Part shown: positions 49,255-62,600 of the stretch, piece by piece
Layout of the letters: every line of letters starts with the position of its first letter
Numbering within the stretch: position 1 is the stretch's first letter
Assembly: GCA_037043455.1 (NCBI GenBank)
Contig: JAWPHD010010329.1
Coordinates: 1 to 64,000 of the forward strand
Direction: 5' to 3'
Length of the DNA: 64,000 nt
From: Cyrtodaria siliqua
Taxonomy: Eukaryota; Mollusca; Bivalvia; Adapedonta; Hiatellidae
The notes under the pieces: model-generated
What the model saw: the letters and a program-made list of their open reading frames with translations, nothing else
Database searches by the model: none
What the model was told of the DNA's origin: nothing
Made by a program: the position numbers and the translations under genes

Positions 49255-49815
49255 TTGGTCGGAGCTATGACCAGTTTTCAAATTGTTATAAACATCGTGA
49301 CTGCACATTTGTTATGTACATTATGTTTCTTGTTATATTATGCCATGGCCTTGTTATTCCAATAAATATAAACTAATTTCAGTATTGAGTCTCTTTCATA
49401 GCCCATTTTCAATAATGGGATTTGTCGTTCATCGACATAAATCCTTTTATTTAAGTGGGATTGATCATTTTCATAAACAATTTTGGCAACCCTGCTTATT
49501 GTGTGTTTGGCTGCCCTGTTTTTGTTTTACTAATGAGTGTGTAAATCATACGCTACACCGATTATTATTTATTTCTATTTTGCCGCCATTTTCTGCAGAT
49601 GGTATCAGATGTAAATTGCAAACTTTAGCATGTGTCATGTTCATTTATGAAAAATTCGGAGCTATGACCATTTTTCAAATTGTTATAAATATCGTGACTG
49701 CACATTTGTTATGCACATTATGTTTCTTGTTATATTATGCTGAAGCCATGGCCTTGTTATTCCAATAAATATAAACTAAGTTCAGTATTGAGTCTCTTTC
49801 ATAGCCCATCTTCAA
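49255..49815. repeat. two copies of a ~155-bp segment around a dispersed repeat
   Basis: 'cggagctatgacca', 'attgttataaacatcgtgac', 'ttatgtttcttgttatatta' and 'ccaataaatataaacta' occur at 49259-49415 and again at 49657-49815. Between them lies the repeat shared with 41.97 kb. The 'aataaa' near each end could be a polyadenylation signal of an old retroposed unit. Bases 49816-50060 hold nothing recognised. Confidence 0.7.
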
Positions 49816-50060
49816 TAACAGTTCAGGAATGATCAAAACTGCACAAACTACAATTTACAATCTGATATGACAATCTTCCAATCCCAGTACACTGACATTA
49901 GCCAAGAAAACAACTCATCTGACGGATTATTATGCAATGAGCAGGGATTCACATTTCAATCTTATTTCATCAAGATGCTTATCAGTGTTTTCATAAAAAT
50001 CAAATATTAATCATAGAAACTATATAATTATGAGTCATAAATACGGATGAAAGTGAAGAC

Positions 50061-50297
50061 TTAAGGCCAACAATAAAACATTGTTTGTTTGCTCTTTCTC
50101 TACCTACCCACGAAAAAGGGACCTACCAAAACTTTTTATAGCAGTTCTTTAACAATTTTTGTTGCTATCTTCTGTATATTTTTCTTTAATTTCTTGAGGT
50201 GTTTACTGTCCTTGGCAAATAAAAATCAAAACAAATCACCTACCTGCCTACCCATGATGAAATCATTGGTTGGGAAATAGCAAATATTTGTTTAACT
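50061..50297. mobile_element. palindromic MITE-like element, family 1 copy
   Basis: 'ttaaggccaac', 'tttgctctttctctacctac' on the left face 'attggttgggaaatagcaaa' on the right, with the middle 'aaaactttttatagcagttc'. It is the closest relative of 45346-45612. Confidence 0.65.
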
Positions 50298-50480
50298 CTT
50301 AACCCGCTAAGCACGACTATCATAGCCTCTGCATCCACTGTAACCCAGATCAATGCGAGTAACTTGCAGGCTGATCAGGGTTTACAATGTCTGGCTGCTG
50401 ATCAGTCATTTCCCCCAAAACACCCCTTTGCCACATAAATGGAATGGTCTTAATTCAAAGAAAGAACTGTCCATTATATA

Positions 50481-51308
50481 TATACTGAACTAAAAAAGAA
50501 ACTTCCGCATTTTAAGCTGTGATTTGCCTAGGGTTGACTTTGTTACACTTTGTACACCAATCTAGATATAATTTCATCATTTTATACTTATCACTCAATC
50601 ATTCTGATCAATACTAATAATCATCAAAAACCAGAGATAGTGTGTTGCTGCTAAAACATGTTTTATTCAAAATGCGAAATCACTATATTTGTATTATAAA
50701 GGAATTGAATTGAATTGGATTTTATAGTCGCACCAACAGCTAAGGTCATATGGCGACTTTCCAGCTTCCACTGGTGGAGGAAGACCCCAGGTGCCCCTCC
50801 GGGCAATTTTCGTGCACGGGCGGGCACCTGGGTAGAACCACCGACGTTCCGCAAGCCAGCTGGATAGCTTCCTCAAATAAAGATTCCTAGGCCCCTGAGG
50901 GATCGAACCTACAGCGGTGAGGGGCAAGTGATTGCAAGTCAGAGACTCTAACCACTCGGCCACGGACGCCCCGTATTATAAAGGAAGGTAATCTGAAAAT
51001 ATTCATTCTTGAAAGCCATATGGTGCAAAAGTGAGTGAACAGGTCAGCTTACTTTCTCCGTCTTTTTGGTGCTGTTTATTTCAATAGAACAAAACAGTTT
51101 AAAGTTTAAACCACAAGACCCGGAAATGCTGTTTAAAGAAAAACAAGGAGAATAACTGTGCGTACAAGTTTGATTCAAGGAAAATTGTTTTCATGACATT
51201 GCTGGCCTTTTAATAAAGGTATTAACATATAAGACCAAACAATATATATTTTCATTGTGTCTACATGTGTGGGTAAAGTTGCGGAAGTTTCTTTTTTTGT
51301 TGAGTATA
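50481..51308. mobile_element. TA-flanked non-autonomous element, ~29-bp TIRs
   Basis: The left end 'tatactgaact' leads into 'aaaaaagaaacttccgca'. The right end read on minus is 'tatactcaac' leading into the same 'agaaacttccgca'. About 27 of 29 bases match. The ends lie in TATA-rich context, suggesting TA target use as in Tc1/mariner. No transposase frame; it carries a SINE. Confidence 0.75.
50705..50972 (-). mobile_element. SINE family A, full copy
   Basis: On minus it starts with a class-II (serine-like) tRNA head: box A 'gtggccgagtggttagag', a long variable arm, box B 'ggttcgatccc'. It ends in 'caattcaattc'-type repeats. A 14-bp target duplication 'gtattataaaggaa' lies at 50691-50704 and 50973-50986. 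Box promoter intact; a truncated relative lies at 5.2 kb. Confidence 0.94.
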
Positions 51309-51320
51309 TGTAGCGGGTTA

Positions 51321-51896
51321 AGAATGGCTTTATATAAAATAAAGTGCAAGTTGAAATAGTCTTGTGTTGATCATCTGAAATACAAGTGAATTACACAAGT
51401 CTTTGATATTCTTGTGTAACTGTCTTTTGAAGTGGGTAAGTAAAGTTGTTATGGTATTTTAGAGTGTCTTCGGAAAACTACTTGTAATGTACATATCATT
51501 GTATGGGGTTTAATGTCGCTTCTAACCATCTTAACCATCATATCACGATGGTGTAATGGTATTAGAGATTTCTTGATGTTAAGTCCCCCTTTAAGGTAAA
51601 TACTTGTACTTAAATGTTATCTCCCTTGATGCATTTAAATAATATTGACCAATCAGAATGCTTCTGCTATTCACTTCCTCTTCTTTAATAAACAATAAAT
51701 GGAACTGATGTGTAATTCTTTACTCATCCATAACAATATTACAAATGGTGTCTGCTTGTAGCAGTAGGCATGATGCTCAACTTTTTTAAGTGCTGTCACA
51801 TTGGAATACCTTACCATAGACACATGATGTCCTAGAACTACCCTTTATATGCTGAACATCCAACAAGGGAGCTACTTAAGTACCGTTTTTATGAAG
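51321..51896. other. no recognised feature
   Basis: AT-rich sequence without a domain-bearing frame or an internal repeat I can see. Confidence 0.4.
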
Positions 51897-51982
51897 TCTT
51901 GGTAAGACCCAGCTGGGGATTGAACCCACAACCTCTTACATGCAAGGCAGACACTCTACCACCAAGTCACAAAGCCGTCCTT
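51897..51982 (-). mobile_element. tRNA-derived SINE head (alanine-like)
   Basis: On minus, 'ttggtggtagagtgtctgcc' (box A and D arm), a possible TGC anticodon in 'cttgcatg', and box B 'gggttcaatcccc'. The acceptor arm does not pair well, so it is a SINE head or tRNA pseudogene, not a working tRNA. The body, if any, extends towards 51.7 kb and is not clear. Confidence 0.6.
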
Positions 51983-52027
51983 CAAAACAAAACATGAACG
52001 GATAACTAACTGTAAATCTTGTACATT

Positions 52028-52311
52028 GTAATTGCCTGTAAAATGTACAACTGGTGTTATTCACTGCTTCATAGTTATCATTTTTCTGTTTTGAGACTGA
52101 TGATGGCATGGATAAACATTTATGGTTAATGTTTTAAGCCAATAATTTTCTGTATTTCTCACACAATCTGTAATTGCCTGTAAAATGTACAACTGGTGTT
52201 ATTCACTGCTTCATAGTTATCATTTTTCTGTTTTGAGACTGATGATGGCATGGATAAACATTTATGGTTAATGTTTTAAGCCAATAATTTTCTGTATTTC
52301 TCACACAATCT
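52028..52311. repeat. 142-bp tandem duplication
   Basis: 52028-52169 and 52170-52311 are identical as far as I can compare ('gtaattgcctgtaaaatgta' to 'tctcacacaatct'). A recent local duplication. Bases 52312-52644 hold nothing recognised. Confidence 0.95.
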
Positions 52312-52644
52312 TTAATGAAATTGCACTGTGAATTCAATCATTAGGACGAACCTTAATCCCAAGTCAAAGTCTTATACTGCAAATGTCAGATCAGGAACAA
52401 TCAAAACTATACAAAGCACAAAGTACAATCTGATATGAAAACATCTTGCGATGCAACCCCAATACACCAATATTACGCCAAGTCTGACAGAGCCTATTAT
52501 GCAATAAACAAGGATTCAATCTCATTTCATCAAGATGCTTATAAGTGTTTCCATAAAACAAAACTCTTAGTCATAGGATTATCTACATGCATATGAAAGA
52601 GAATCTATTGCAACTATATATAAACAAAGCACAAGATAGAATAG

Positions 52645-54158
52645 TTTCGCTTTCGCTTATATATCAACATGCCCTCTGATCTTACTTCAGGTAGATCCTA
52701 CTTCAAGTAATGTTCTTTTTGCTTATATATCGACATGCTCACTCTGATCTTACTTCAGACAATGTTGTTTTTGCATATATATCAACATGTTCTCTGATCT
52801 TACTCCAGGCAATGTTGCTTTTGCTTATATATCAACATGTTCTCACTGATCTTACTTTAGGTAATGTTCTTTTTGGTTATATATCAACATGCCCTCTGAT
52901 CTTACTTCAGGTAATGTTCTTTTTGCTTATATATCAACATGCCCTCTGATCTTACTTCAGGCAATGTTCTTTTTGCTTATATATCAACATGTTCACTCTG
53001 ATCTTACTTCAGGCAATGTTGCTTTTGCTTATATATCAACATGATCTCTCTGATCTTACTCAAGGCAATGTTGTTTTTGCTTAAATATCAACATGCTCTC
53101 TGATCTTACTCCAGGCAATGTTGCTTTTGCTTAAATATCAACATGCTCTTTGATCTTACTTCAGGCAATGTTGCTTTTGCTTATATATCAACATGTTCTC
53201 TCTGATCTTACTTCAGGCAATGTTGTTTATGCTTATATATCAACATGCTCTCTGATCTTACATCAGGCAATGTTCCTTTTGTTTATATATCAACATGCTC
53301 TCTGATCTTACTTCAGGCAATGTTGCTTTTGCTTATATATCAACATGTTCTCTCTGATCTTACTTCAGACAATGTTGTTTTTGCATATATATCAACATGC
53401 TCTTTGATCTTACTTCAGGCAATGTTGCTTTTGCTTATATATCAACATGTTCTCTCTGATCTTACTCCAGGCACTGTTGCTTTTGCTTATATATCAACAT
53501 GTTCTCTGATCTTACTCCAGGCAATGTTGCTTTTGCTTATATATCAACATGTTCTCTGATCTTACTCAAGGCAATGTTGTTTTTGCTTAAATATCACCAT
53601 GCTCTCTGATCTTACTTCAGGCAATGTTGCTTTTGCTTATATATCAATATTTTTTTTCTGATATTACATCAGGCAATGTTGCCTTTGCTTATATATATAT
53701 ACATGTTCTCTGATCTTACTCCAAGCAATGTTGCTTTTGCTTATATATCAACATGTTCTCTATGATCTTACTCTTGGCAATGCTGCTTTTTTACTTATAT
53801 ATCAACATGTTCTCGGATCTTACTTAAGGCAATGTTGCTTTTGCTTATATATCAACATGCTCTCTCTGAGCTTACATCAGGCAATGACGTTTTTGCTTAT
53901 ATATCAACATGTTCTGACTGATCTTATTTCAGGCAATGTTGTTTTTGCTTATATATCAACATGCTCTCAGGCAATATATATTCAGGCAATGTTGCTTTTG
54001 CTCATATATCAACATGCTTTTTCTAATATTACATCAGGCAATGCTGCCTTTACTTATATATCAACATGCTCTTTCTGATATTACATCAGGCAATGTTGCT
54101 ATTGCTTATATATCAACATGTTCTCTGATCTTACTCCAGGCAATGTTGCTTTTGCTTA
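52645..54158. repeat. satellite of ~50-bp units, first block
   Basis: About 30 units share the core 'gcttatatatcaacatg', then 'ctctctgatcttact' and 'caggcaatgttgctttt'. The basic unit is 50 bp, with 51-53-bp variants ('ctttttctgatattacatc'). Open frames here repeat every 50 residues (150 bp) and are by-products. The block continues after the two transposons at 54.16-56.61 kb. Confidence 0.95.
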
Positions 54159-54160
54159 TA

Positions 54161-54883
54161 CAGTCGAACCTCGATAGCTCGAACACCGGTGATTCGAATA
54201 CCATCGGTAATTCGAACACATTTTCCGGTCCCGACACAACTCCTATATAATTCAATGTAATTTAACCTCGATTATTCGAATATTATTTCTCGAATACCCC
54301 GGCTCGCTCGAATATATTTTACGGTCTGAAGATCCATTTTTGTGTGAATTTAAACCTCGCTTAATCGAAGGTGATGATCCGTTGCCATGCGACGTCGGCC
54401 ATATTAATTGTAATTGACGCGTTTGTATTTGTTTGTAGCAAGTTCGATCATAGTGCGAAAACAGATAAAGTTGGTTGTTGAAGGTGCGAACATTTATGAT
54501 TGAAAAGCGATAATAGACAGAAAATTTTTTTGTTTAGTGAACTTCGTTTACTGTTAATTACGATAAATTAAACATGGTTGATTTTCTAATTAATAAATAT
54601 TTCTTTCAATAAATGATAAAACACATTATTGCAGTTTTTCTTGTATTTTCAGTGTAACAATTACATGTTTATATATATCCGTTATGAGGTTTAAACAAAC
54701 ATGCATGATCATAAAAAACATACAGAGAACGATACATCACGTACACAAGTAACACTATTTCGGGTGGTACACAAATTCGGATAGATATTTTGGTTTTTAC
54801 TGTTACCTCGATGCCTCGAAGCCACCGATAGCTCGAACATATCCCTATGGTCCCGCTGACTTCGAGCTACCGAGGTTCGACTG
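54161..54883. mobile_element. pogo/Tigger-like non-autonomous element inside the satellite
   Basis: The ends are inverted: 'cagtcgaacctcgatagctc' at 54161 and its complement, with one difference, ending at 54883. The flanks are TA on both sides. Further 'attcgaa' and 'ctcgaa' motifs lie inside both ends. 723 bp, no transposase. The 'cagtcgaacctcg' type of end is typical of Tigger/pogo-like elements; the superfamily is inferred from ends and TA only. Confidence 0.85.
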
Positions 54884-54887
54884 TATA

Positions 54888-56606
54888 CCGTATTTGTCGG
54901 GGTATAGCGCGCACTTTTTTACCCCAGATTCTGTGGCTGAAGTTGGGGTGCGCGGTTTAAGCAACAAGTAATGATTTACTGTTTTTTTTTCAGCCAAGAC
55001 GAGAAGTTTTGTGGTTTTCAAAAAGTCGTAAGACCGGCCGTTTACTACAGAGATTGAATCGAACAAAAGTTGGCTTGTTTCTATTGTTTCAATAAAATGC
55101 GTTGTATGCTATATGCTTATTATCAATAAAAATAATAAAATCAAACTTTACCATGTTTTATGTTGATTATTGTTGAGAAAATACCATTGAAATGTTGAAA
55201 AATACAATTGTTTACATCAATCGGCATTTTGAAATGAAAACGAGGCTGGGGTTTTCTGAACCCGCAGACTGGGTTAGTGCATATTTTATTAATAGAATAC
55301 AATAGAATTGTATGTATAATAATTATTTCTAATAAACAACGACCCCCTTACTTATTTGTTAAAGTTGATTTCTGAATTTCGACAACGTAGAATCATGATT
55401 ATTCCTAAATTGGTTCAAGGGTTCATTTGATTGGGAAAACGTGTTAAGTGTGAAGTGTTTGGTTTATGTTAACTGACCGCAAACAATGAAAACTAATTAT
55501 TAAACAAACATGTGACACTCGACTGGGATAGACGTCTTTTGTCTACCGGTCTACTGGTGTGAATTTAATTTTTACTTCTATTTTTAACTAGGGTACTTTA
55601 AATATCTACGAGTAGGGTTTAGTGTTTGGGGTTTAGGTTTACAGCAGTCTTATACTCTATACGTTTGCTCTCTGATTATTATCAGGGTGCAACAGCTTAG
55701 ACTGCTTGAAGTTGTTTTTTTGTCCAAATCACAAAAGTCTATTTTTAGAATCTATTCTTATCCAGAGGCGAGTGTACAGTTTCGGGAATATCCCTACTAC
55801 ACAATTATTTTCGTTTTTGATAAGATTTGTCTAATAAAAGACTCTTACATCTAATAAAAGAAAAGTTACGCATTAGTTTAGTTATCTAATGCACATATAA
55901 AACTCTGAGAGCAACATTTACATTGAAACTTCTTGAATTTTTACTTAGAACATTGTTAGTGATAGAGGATTTTCGAAATTATTCACTGAGTTTATATAGA
56001 AACGTACTACATACGTTTCATTTCGTTTCCGGTTTAGGCTTTATGTTTCATGCTACAAATTTAGATACATAGTATTACTATAGTTAGTTACTTCTGTTTG
56101 TAGTGTTGATGATTTCGAGACTGAACCTCGCTTCGAATTTGTTTTCTAAGCAAACATATATAAAACTTTAAGGGTTAGCAGAACAAAACGGTCCTTTTCA
56201 GGGCCAGCACATATTTATTCGAAAGAATAATCTGTTTAAATTGTCAATCCAAAATATTAAATATAATATGATCGTAATAAAAGTTGAACACGGGCGTGGG
56301 TTTTTTATTTTATTGAAACTTGAGTAAACAACAAAAGTACACCCAACAGTACAAGTTTATTTACACTTGAGTAAAAAAACACAGTCTAACATGCAGCTTC
56401 GTTTTAGCAAATCAAAATTCGTTTTACATTTCCTCTTTGGTCAATGCTTCAAAATGGCGCTCTGCTGTCCTGAAATTGAAAACACATGTTTTTAATGCGC
56501 GGTTTACGCTACAATACATAAAAAAAAGTTTTTTTTCCAAGGATTTCAGGCCCAAAGTCGGGGTGCGCGTTATATGCGAATGCGCGCTATACGCCGACAA
56601 ATACGG
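54888..56606. mobile_element. second TA-flanked element, adjoining the first
   Basis: The ends are inverted: 'ccgtatttgtcggggtatag' at 54888 and 'ccgtatttgtcggcgtatag' read on minus from 56606. Both are followed by 'cgcgca' and then a 'ggggtgcgcg' block. TA lies at 54886-54887 and 56607-56608. 1,719 bp, AT-rich interior, no transposase frame. It is a non-autonomous Tc1/mariner-type element by its target. Confidence 0.85.
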
Positions 56607-56608
56607 TA

Positions 56609-59600
56609 TCAACATGCTCTTCTTTCTGATATTACATTAGGCAATGTTGCCTTTGCTTATATATCAACATGTTCACTGATCTTACTCCAGGCAACATTGC
56701 TTTTGCTTATATATCAACATGTTCTCTCTGATCTTATTCCAGGCAATGTTGCTTTTGCTTATAAATCAACATGTTCTCGGATCTTACTTAAGGCAATGTT
56801 GCTTTTGCTTATATATCAACATGTTCTCACTGATCTTACTTCAGGCAATGTTGTGTTTGCTTATATATCAACATGCTCTCTGATCTTACTTCAGGCAATG
56901 TTGCTTTTGTTTATATATCAACATGCTTTTTCTAATATTACATCAGGCAATGTTGCCTTTACTTTTATATCAACATGCTCTTTCTGATATTACATCAGGC
57001 AATGTCGCCTTTGCTTATATATCAACATGCTCTCTGATCTTAATTCAGACAATGTTGTGTTTGCTTATATATCAACATGCTCTCTGATCTTACTTCAGGC
57101 AATGTTGTTTTTGCTTAAATATCAACATGCTCTTCTTTCTGATATTACATTAGGCAATGTTGCCTTTGCTTATATATCAATATGTTCTCTGATCTTACTC
57201 CAGGCAATGTTGTTTTTGCTTAAATATCAACATGCTCTCTGATCTTACATCAGACAATGTTGCTTTTGCTTAAATATCAACATGCTCTCTGATCTTACTT
57301 CAGGCAATGTTGCTTTTGCTTATATATCAACATGCTTTTTCTGATATTACATCAAGAAATGCTGCTTTTACTTATATATCAACATGCTCTCTGATCTTAC
57401 ATCAGGCAATGTTGCTTTTGCTTATATATCAACATGCTCTCTCTGATCTTACTCAAGGCCATGTTGTTTTTGCTTAAATATCAACATGCTCTCTGATCTT
57501 ACATCAGGTAATGTTGCTTTTGCTTATATATCAACATGCTCTCTGATCTTACATCAGGCAATGTTGTTTTTGCTTAAATATCAACATGCTCTCTGATCTT
57601 ACTTCAGGCAATGTTGCTTTTGCTTATATATCAACATGCTTTTTCTGATATTACATCAAGCAATGCTGCCTTTGCTTATATATCAACATGCTCTCTGATC
57701 TTACATCAGGCAATGTTGCTTTTGCTTATATATCAACATGCTCTCTGATCTTACATCAGGCAATGTTGCTTTTGCTTATATATCAAAATGCTCTCTGATC
57801 TTACATCAGGCAATGTTGCTTTTGCTTATATATCAACATGCTCTCTGATCTTACATCAGGAAATGTTGTTTTTGCTTAAATATCAACATGCTCTCTGATC
57901 TTACTTCAGGCAATGTTGCTTTTGCTTATATATCAACATGCTTTTTCTGATATTACATCAAGCAATGCTGCCTTTGCTTATATATCAACATGCTCTCTGA
58001 TCTTACATCAGGCAATGTTGCTTTTGCTTATATATCAACATGCTCTCTGATCTTACATCAGGCAAAGTTGCTTTTGCTTATATATCAACATGATCTCTGA
58101 TCTTATTCCAGGCAATGTTGCTTTTGCTTAAATATCACCATGTTCTCTATGATCTTACTTTAGGCAATGTTGTTTTTGCTTATATATCAACATGCTTTTC
58201 CTGATATTACACCAGGCAATGTTGCCTTTGCTTATATATCAACATGCTCTTCCTGATATTACATCAGGCAATGTTGCTTTTGCTTATATATCAACATTTT
58301 CTCTTATCTTACTCCAGGCAATGTTGTTTTTGCTAATATATCAACATGCTATTTCTGATATTACATCAGGCAATGTTGCCTTTGCTTATATATCAACATG
58401 CTCTCTGATCTTACTTCAGGCAATGTTGTTTTTATTTAAATATCAACATGCTCTTCTTTCTGATATTACATTAGGCAATGTTGCCTTTGCTTATATATCA
58501 ACATGTTCTCTGATCTTACTCCAGGCAATGTTGTTTTTATTTAAATATCAACATGCTCTTCTTTCTGATATTACATTAGGCAATGTTGCCTTTGCTTATA
58601 TATCAACATGTTCTCTGATCTTACTCCAGGCAATGTTGCTTTTGCTTATATATCAACGTGTTCTCTCTGATCTTACTCCAGGCAATGTTGCTTTTGCTTA
58701 TATATCAACATGATCTCTCTGATCTTACTCAAGGCAATGTTGTTTTTGCTTAAATATCAACATGCTCTCTGATCTTACATCAGGCAATGTTGCTTTTGCT
58801 TATATATCAACATGCTCTCTGATCTTACATCAGGCAATGTTGTTTTTGCTTAAATATCAACATGCTCTCTGATCTTACTTCAGGCAATGTTGCTTTTGCT
58901 TATATATCAACATCCTTTTTCTGATATTACATCAAGCAATGCTGCCTTTGCTTATATATCAACATGCTCTCTGATCTTACTTCAGGCAATGTTGTTTTTA
59001 TTTAAATATCAACATGCTCTTCTTTCTGATATTACATTAGGCAATGTTGCCTTTGCTTATATATCAACATGTTCTCTGATCTTACTCCAGGCAATGTTGT
59101 TTTTATTTAAATATCAACATGCTCTTCTTTCTGATATTAAATTAGGCAATGTTGCCTTTGCTTATATATCAACATGTTCTCTGATCTTACTCCAGGCAAT
59201 GTTGCTTTTGCTTATATATCAACGTGTTCTCTCTGATCTTACTCCAGGCAATGTTGCTTTTGCTTATATATCAACATGATCTCTCTGATCTTACTCAAGG
59301 CAATGTTGTTTTTGCTTAAATATCAACATGCTCTCTGATCTTACATCAGGCAATGTTGCTTTTGCTTATATATCAACATGCTCTCTGATCTTACATCAGG
59401 CAATGTTGTTTTTGCTTAAATATCAACATGCTCTCTGATCTTACTTCAGGCAATGTTGCTTTTGCTTATATATCAACATGCTTTTTCTGATATTACATCA
59501 AGCAATGCTGCCTTTGCTATATATCAACATGCTCTCTGATCTTACATCAGGCAGTGTTGCTTTTGCTTATATATCAACATGCTCTCTGATCTTACATCAG

Positions 59601-62600
59601 GCAATGTTGCTTTTGCTTATATATCAACATGCTCTCTGATATAACATCAGGCAATGTTGCTTTTGCTTATATATCAACATGCTTTTTCTGATATTACTTC
59701 AGGCAATGTTGCCTTTGCTTATATATCAACATGCTTTTTCTGATATTACATCAGGCAGTGTTGCTTTTGCTTATATATCAACATGCTCTCTCTGATCTAA
59801 CAGCAGGCAATGCTGCCTTTGCTTAAATATCAACATGTTCTCTCTGATCTTACTTCAGGCAATGTTGCTTTTTCTTATATTTCAACATGATCTTTCTTAT
59901 ATTACATCAGGCAGTGTTGCTTTTGCTTATAGATCAACATGTTTTCGGATCTTACTCCAGGCAATGTTGCTTTTGCTTATATATCAACATGTTGTCTCTG
60001 ATCTTACTTCAGGCAATGTTGCTTTTGCTTATATTTCAACATGATCTTTCTTATATTACATCAGTCAGTGTTGCTTTTGCTTATATATCAACATGTTTTC
60101 AGATCTTACTCCAGGCAATGTTGCTTTTGCTTATATATCAACATGTTCTCACTGATATTACATCAGGCAATGTTGCTTTTGCTTATATATCAACATGTTC
60201 TTTCTGATCTTACATCAGACAATGTTGCCTTTGCTTATATATCAACATGCTCTCACTGATATTACATCAGGCAGTGTTGCTTTTGCTTATATATCAACAT
60301 GCTTTTCCTGATATTACATCAGGCAATGTTGCTTTTGCTTATATATCAACATGTTCTTTCTGATCTTACATCAGACAATGTTGCCTTTGCTTATATATCA
60401 ACATGCTCTCACTGATATTACATCAGGCAGTGTTGCTTTTGCTTATATATCAACATGCTTTTCCTGATATTACATCAGGCAATGTTTCTTTTGCTTATAT
60501 ATCAACATGTTCTTTCTGATCTTACATCAGACAATGTTGCCTTTGCTTATATATCAACATGCTCTCACTGATATTACATCGGGCAGTGTTGCTTTTGCTT
60601 ATATATCAACATGCTCTTTCTGATATTACTTCGGGCAATGTTGCTTTTGCTTATATATCAACATGTTCTCTCTGATATTTCTTCAGAAAAATGTTGCCTT
60701 TGCTTATATATCAACATGCTCTCACTGATATTACATCAGGCAATGTTGCCTTTGCTTATATATCAATATGCTTTTCCTGATATAACATCAGGCAATGTTG
60801 CTTTTGCTTATATATCAACATCCTTTTTCTGATATTACATCAAGCAATGCTGCCTTTGCTTATATATCAACATGCTCTCTGATCTTACTTCAGGCAATGT
60901 TGTTTTTATTTAAATATCAACATGCTCTTCTTTCTGATATTACATTAGGCAATGTTGCCTTTGCTTATATATCAACATGTTCTCTGATCTTACTCCAGGC
61001 AATGTTGTTTTTATTTAAATATCAACATGCTCTTCTTTCTGATATTAAATTAGGCAATGTTGCCTTTGCTTATATATCAACATGTTCTCTGATCTTACTC
61101 CAGGCAATGTTGCTTTTGCTTATATATCAACGTGTTCTCTCTGATCTTACTCCAGGCAATGTTGCTTTTGCTTATATATCAACATGATCTCTCTGATCTT
61201 ACTCAAGGCAATGTTGTTTTTGCTTAAATATCAACATGCTCTCTGATCTTACATCAGGCAATGTTGCTTTTGCTTATATATCAACATGCTCTCTGATCTT
61301 ACATCAGGCAATGTTGTTTTTGCTTAAATATCAACATGCTCTCTGATCTTACTTCAGGCAATGTTGCTTTTGCTTATATATCAACATGCTTTTTCTGATA
61401 TTACATCAAGCAATGCTGCCTTTGCTATATATCAACATGCTCTCTGATCTTACATCAGGCAGTGTTGCTTTTGCTTATATATCAACATGCTCTCTGATCT
61501 TACATCAGGCAATGTTGCTTTTGCTTATATATCAACATGCTCTCTGATATAACATCAGGCAATGTTGCTTTTGCTTATATATCAACATGCTTTTTCTGAT
61601 ATTACTTCAGGCAATGTTGCCTTTGCTTATATATCAACATGCTTTTTCTGATATTACATCAGGCAGTGTTGCTTTTGCTTATATATCAACATGCTCTCTC
61701 TGATCTAACAGCAGGCAATGCTGCCTTTGCTTATATATCAACATGTTCTCTCTGATCTTACTTCAGGCAATGTTGCTTTTTCTTATATTTCAACATGATC
61801 TTTCTTATATTACATCAGGCAGTGTTGCTTTTGCTTATAGATCAACATGTTTTCGGATCTTACTCCAGGCAATGTTGCTTTTGCTTATATATCAACATGT
61901 TGTCTCTGATCTTACTTCAGGCAATGTTGCTTTTGCTTATATTTCAACATGATCTTTCTTATATTACATCAGTCAGTGTTGCTTTTGCTTATATATCAAC
62001 ATGTTTTCAGATCTTACTCCAGGCAATGTTGCTTTTGCTTATATATCAACATGTTCTCACTGATATTACATCAGGCAATGTTGCTTTTGCTTATATATCA
62101 ACATGTTCTTTCTGATCTTACATCAGACAATGTTGCCTTTGCTTATATATCAACATGCTCTCACTGATATTACATCAGGCAGTGTTGCTTTTGCTTATAT
62201 ATCAACATGCTTTTCCTGATATTACATCAGGCAATGTTGCTTTTGCTTATATATCAACATGTTCTTTCTGATCTTACATCAGACAATGTTGCCTTTGCTT
62301 ATATATCAACATGCTCTCACTGATATTACATCAGGCAGTGTTGCTTTTGCTTATATATCAACATGCTTTTCCTGATATTACATCAGGCAATGTTTCTTTT
62401 GCTTATATATCAACATGTTCTTTCTGATCTTACATCAGACAATGTTGCCTTTGCTTATATATCAACATGCTCTCACTGATATTACATCGGGCAGTGTTGC
62501 TTTTGCTTATATATCAACATGCTCTTTCTGATATTACTTCGGGCAATGTTGCTTTTGCTTATATATCAACATGTTCTCTCTGATATTTCTTCAGAAAAAT

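Larger units (their letters stand above)
50299..51320. repeat. outer palindromic repeat split by a later transposon
   Basis: 'cttaacccgctaa' near 50298 and 'agcgggttaag' ending near 51321 are inverted. The 180 bp inside the left end ('gcaggctgatcagggtttac') is a familiar bivalve repeat style. The continuous unit is interrupted at 50481 by the next element. Confidence 0.5.

Noticed and set aside
49340..49768. 142-codon plus-strand frame
   Set aside because: It spans two copies of a duplicated segment and the dispersed repeat between them. Its composition is non-protein-like.
50691..50986. A tRNA-Ser gene on minus
   Set aside because: Box A and B are good, but the 3' side runs into a SINE body, and 14-bp target duplications bracket the whole unit. 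It is a SINE.
51897..51982. A tRNA-Ala gene on minus
   Set aside because: The acceptor stem does not pair convincingly and no terminator-like T run follows. A SINE head or pseudogene is more likely.
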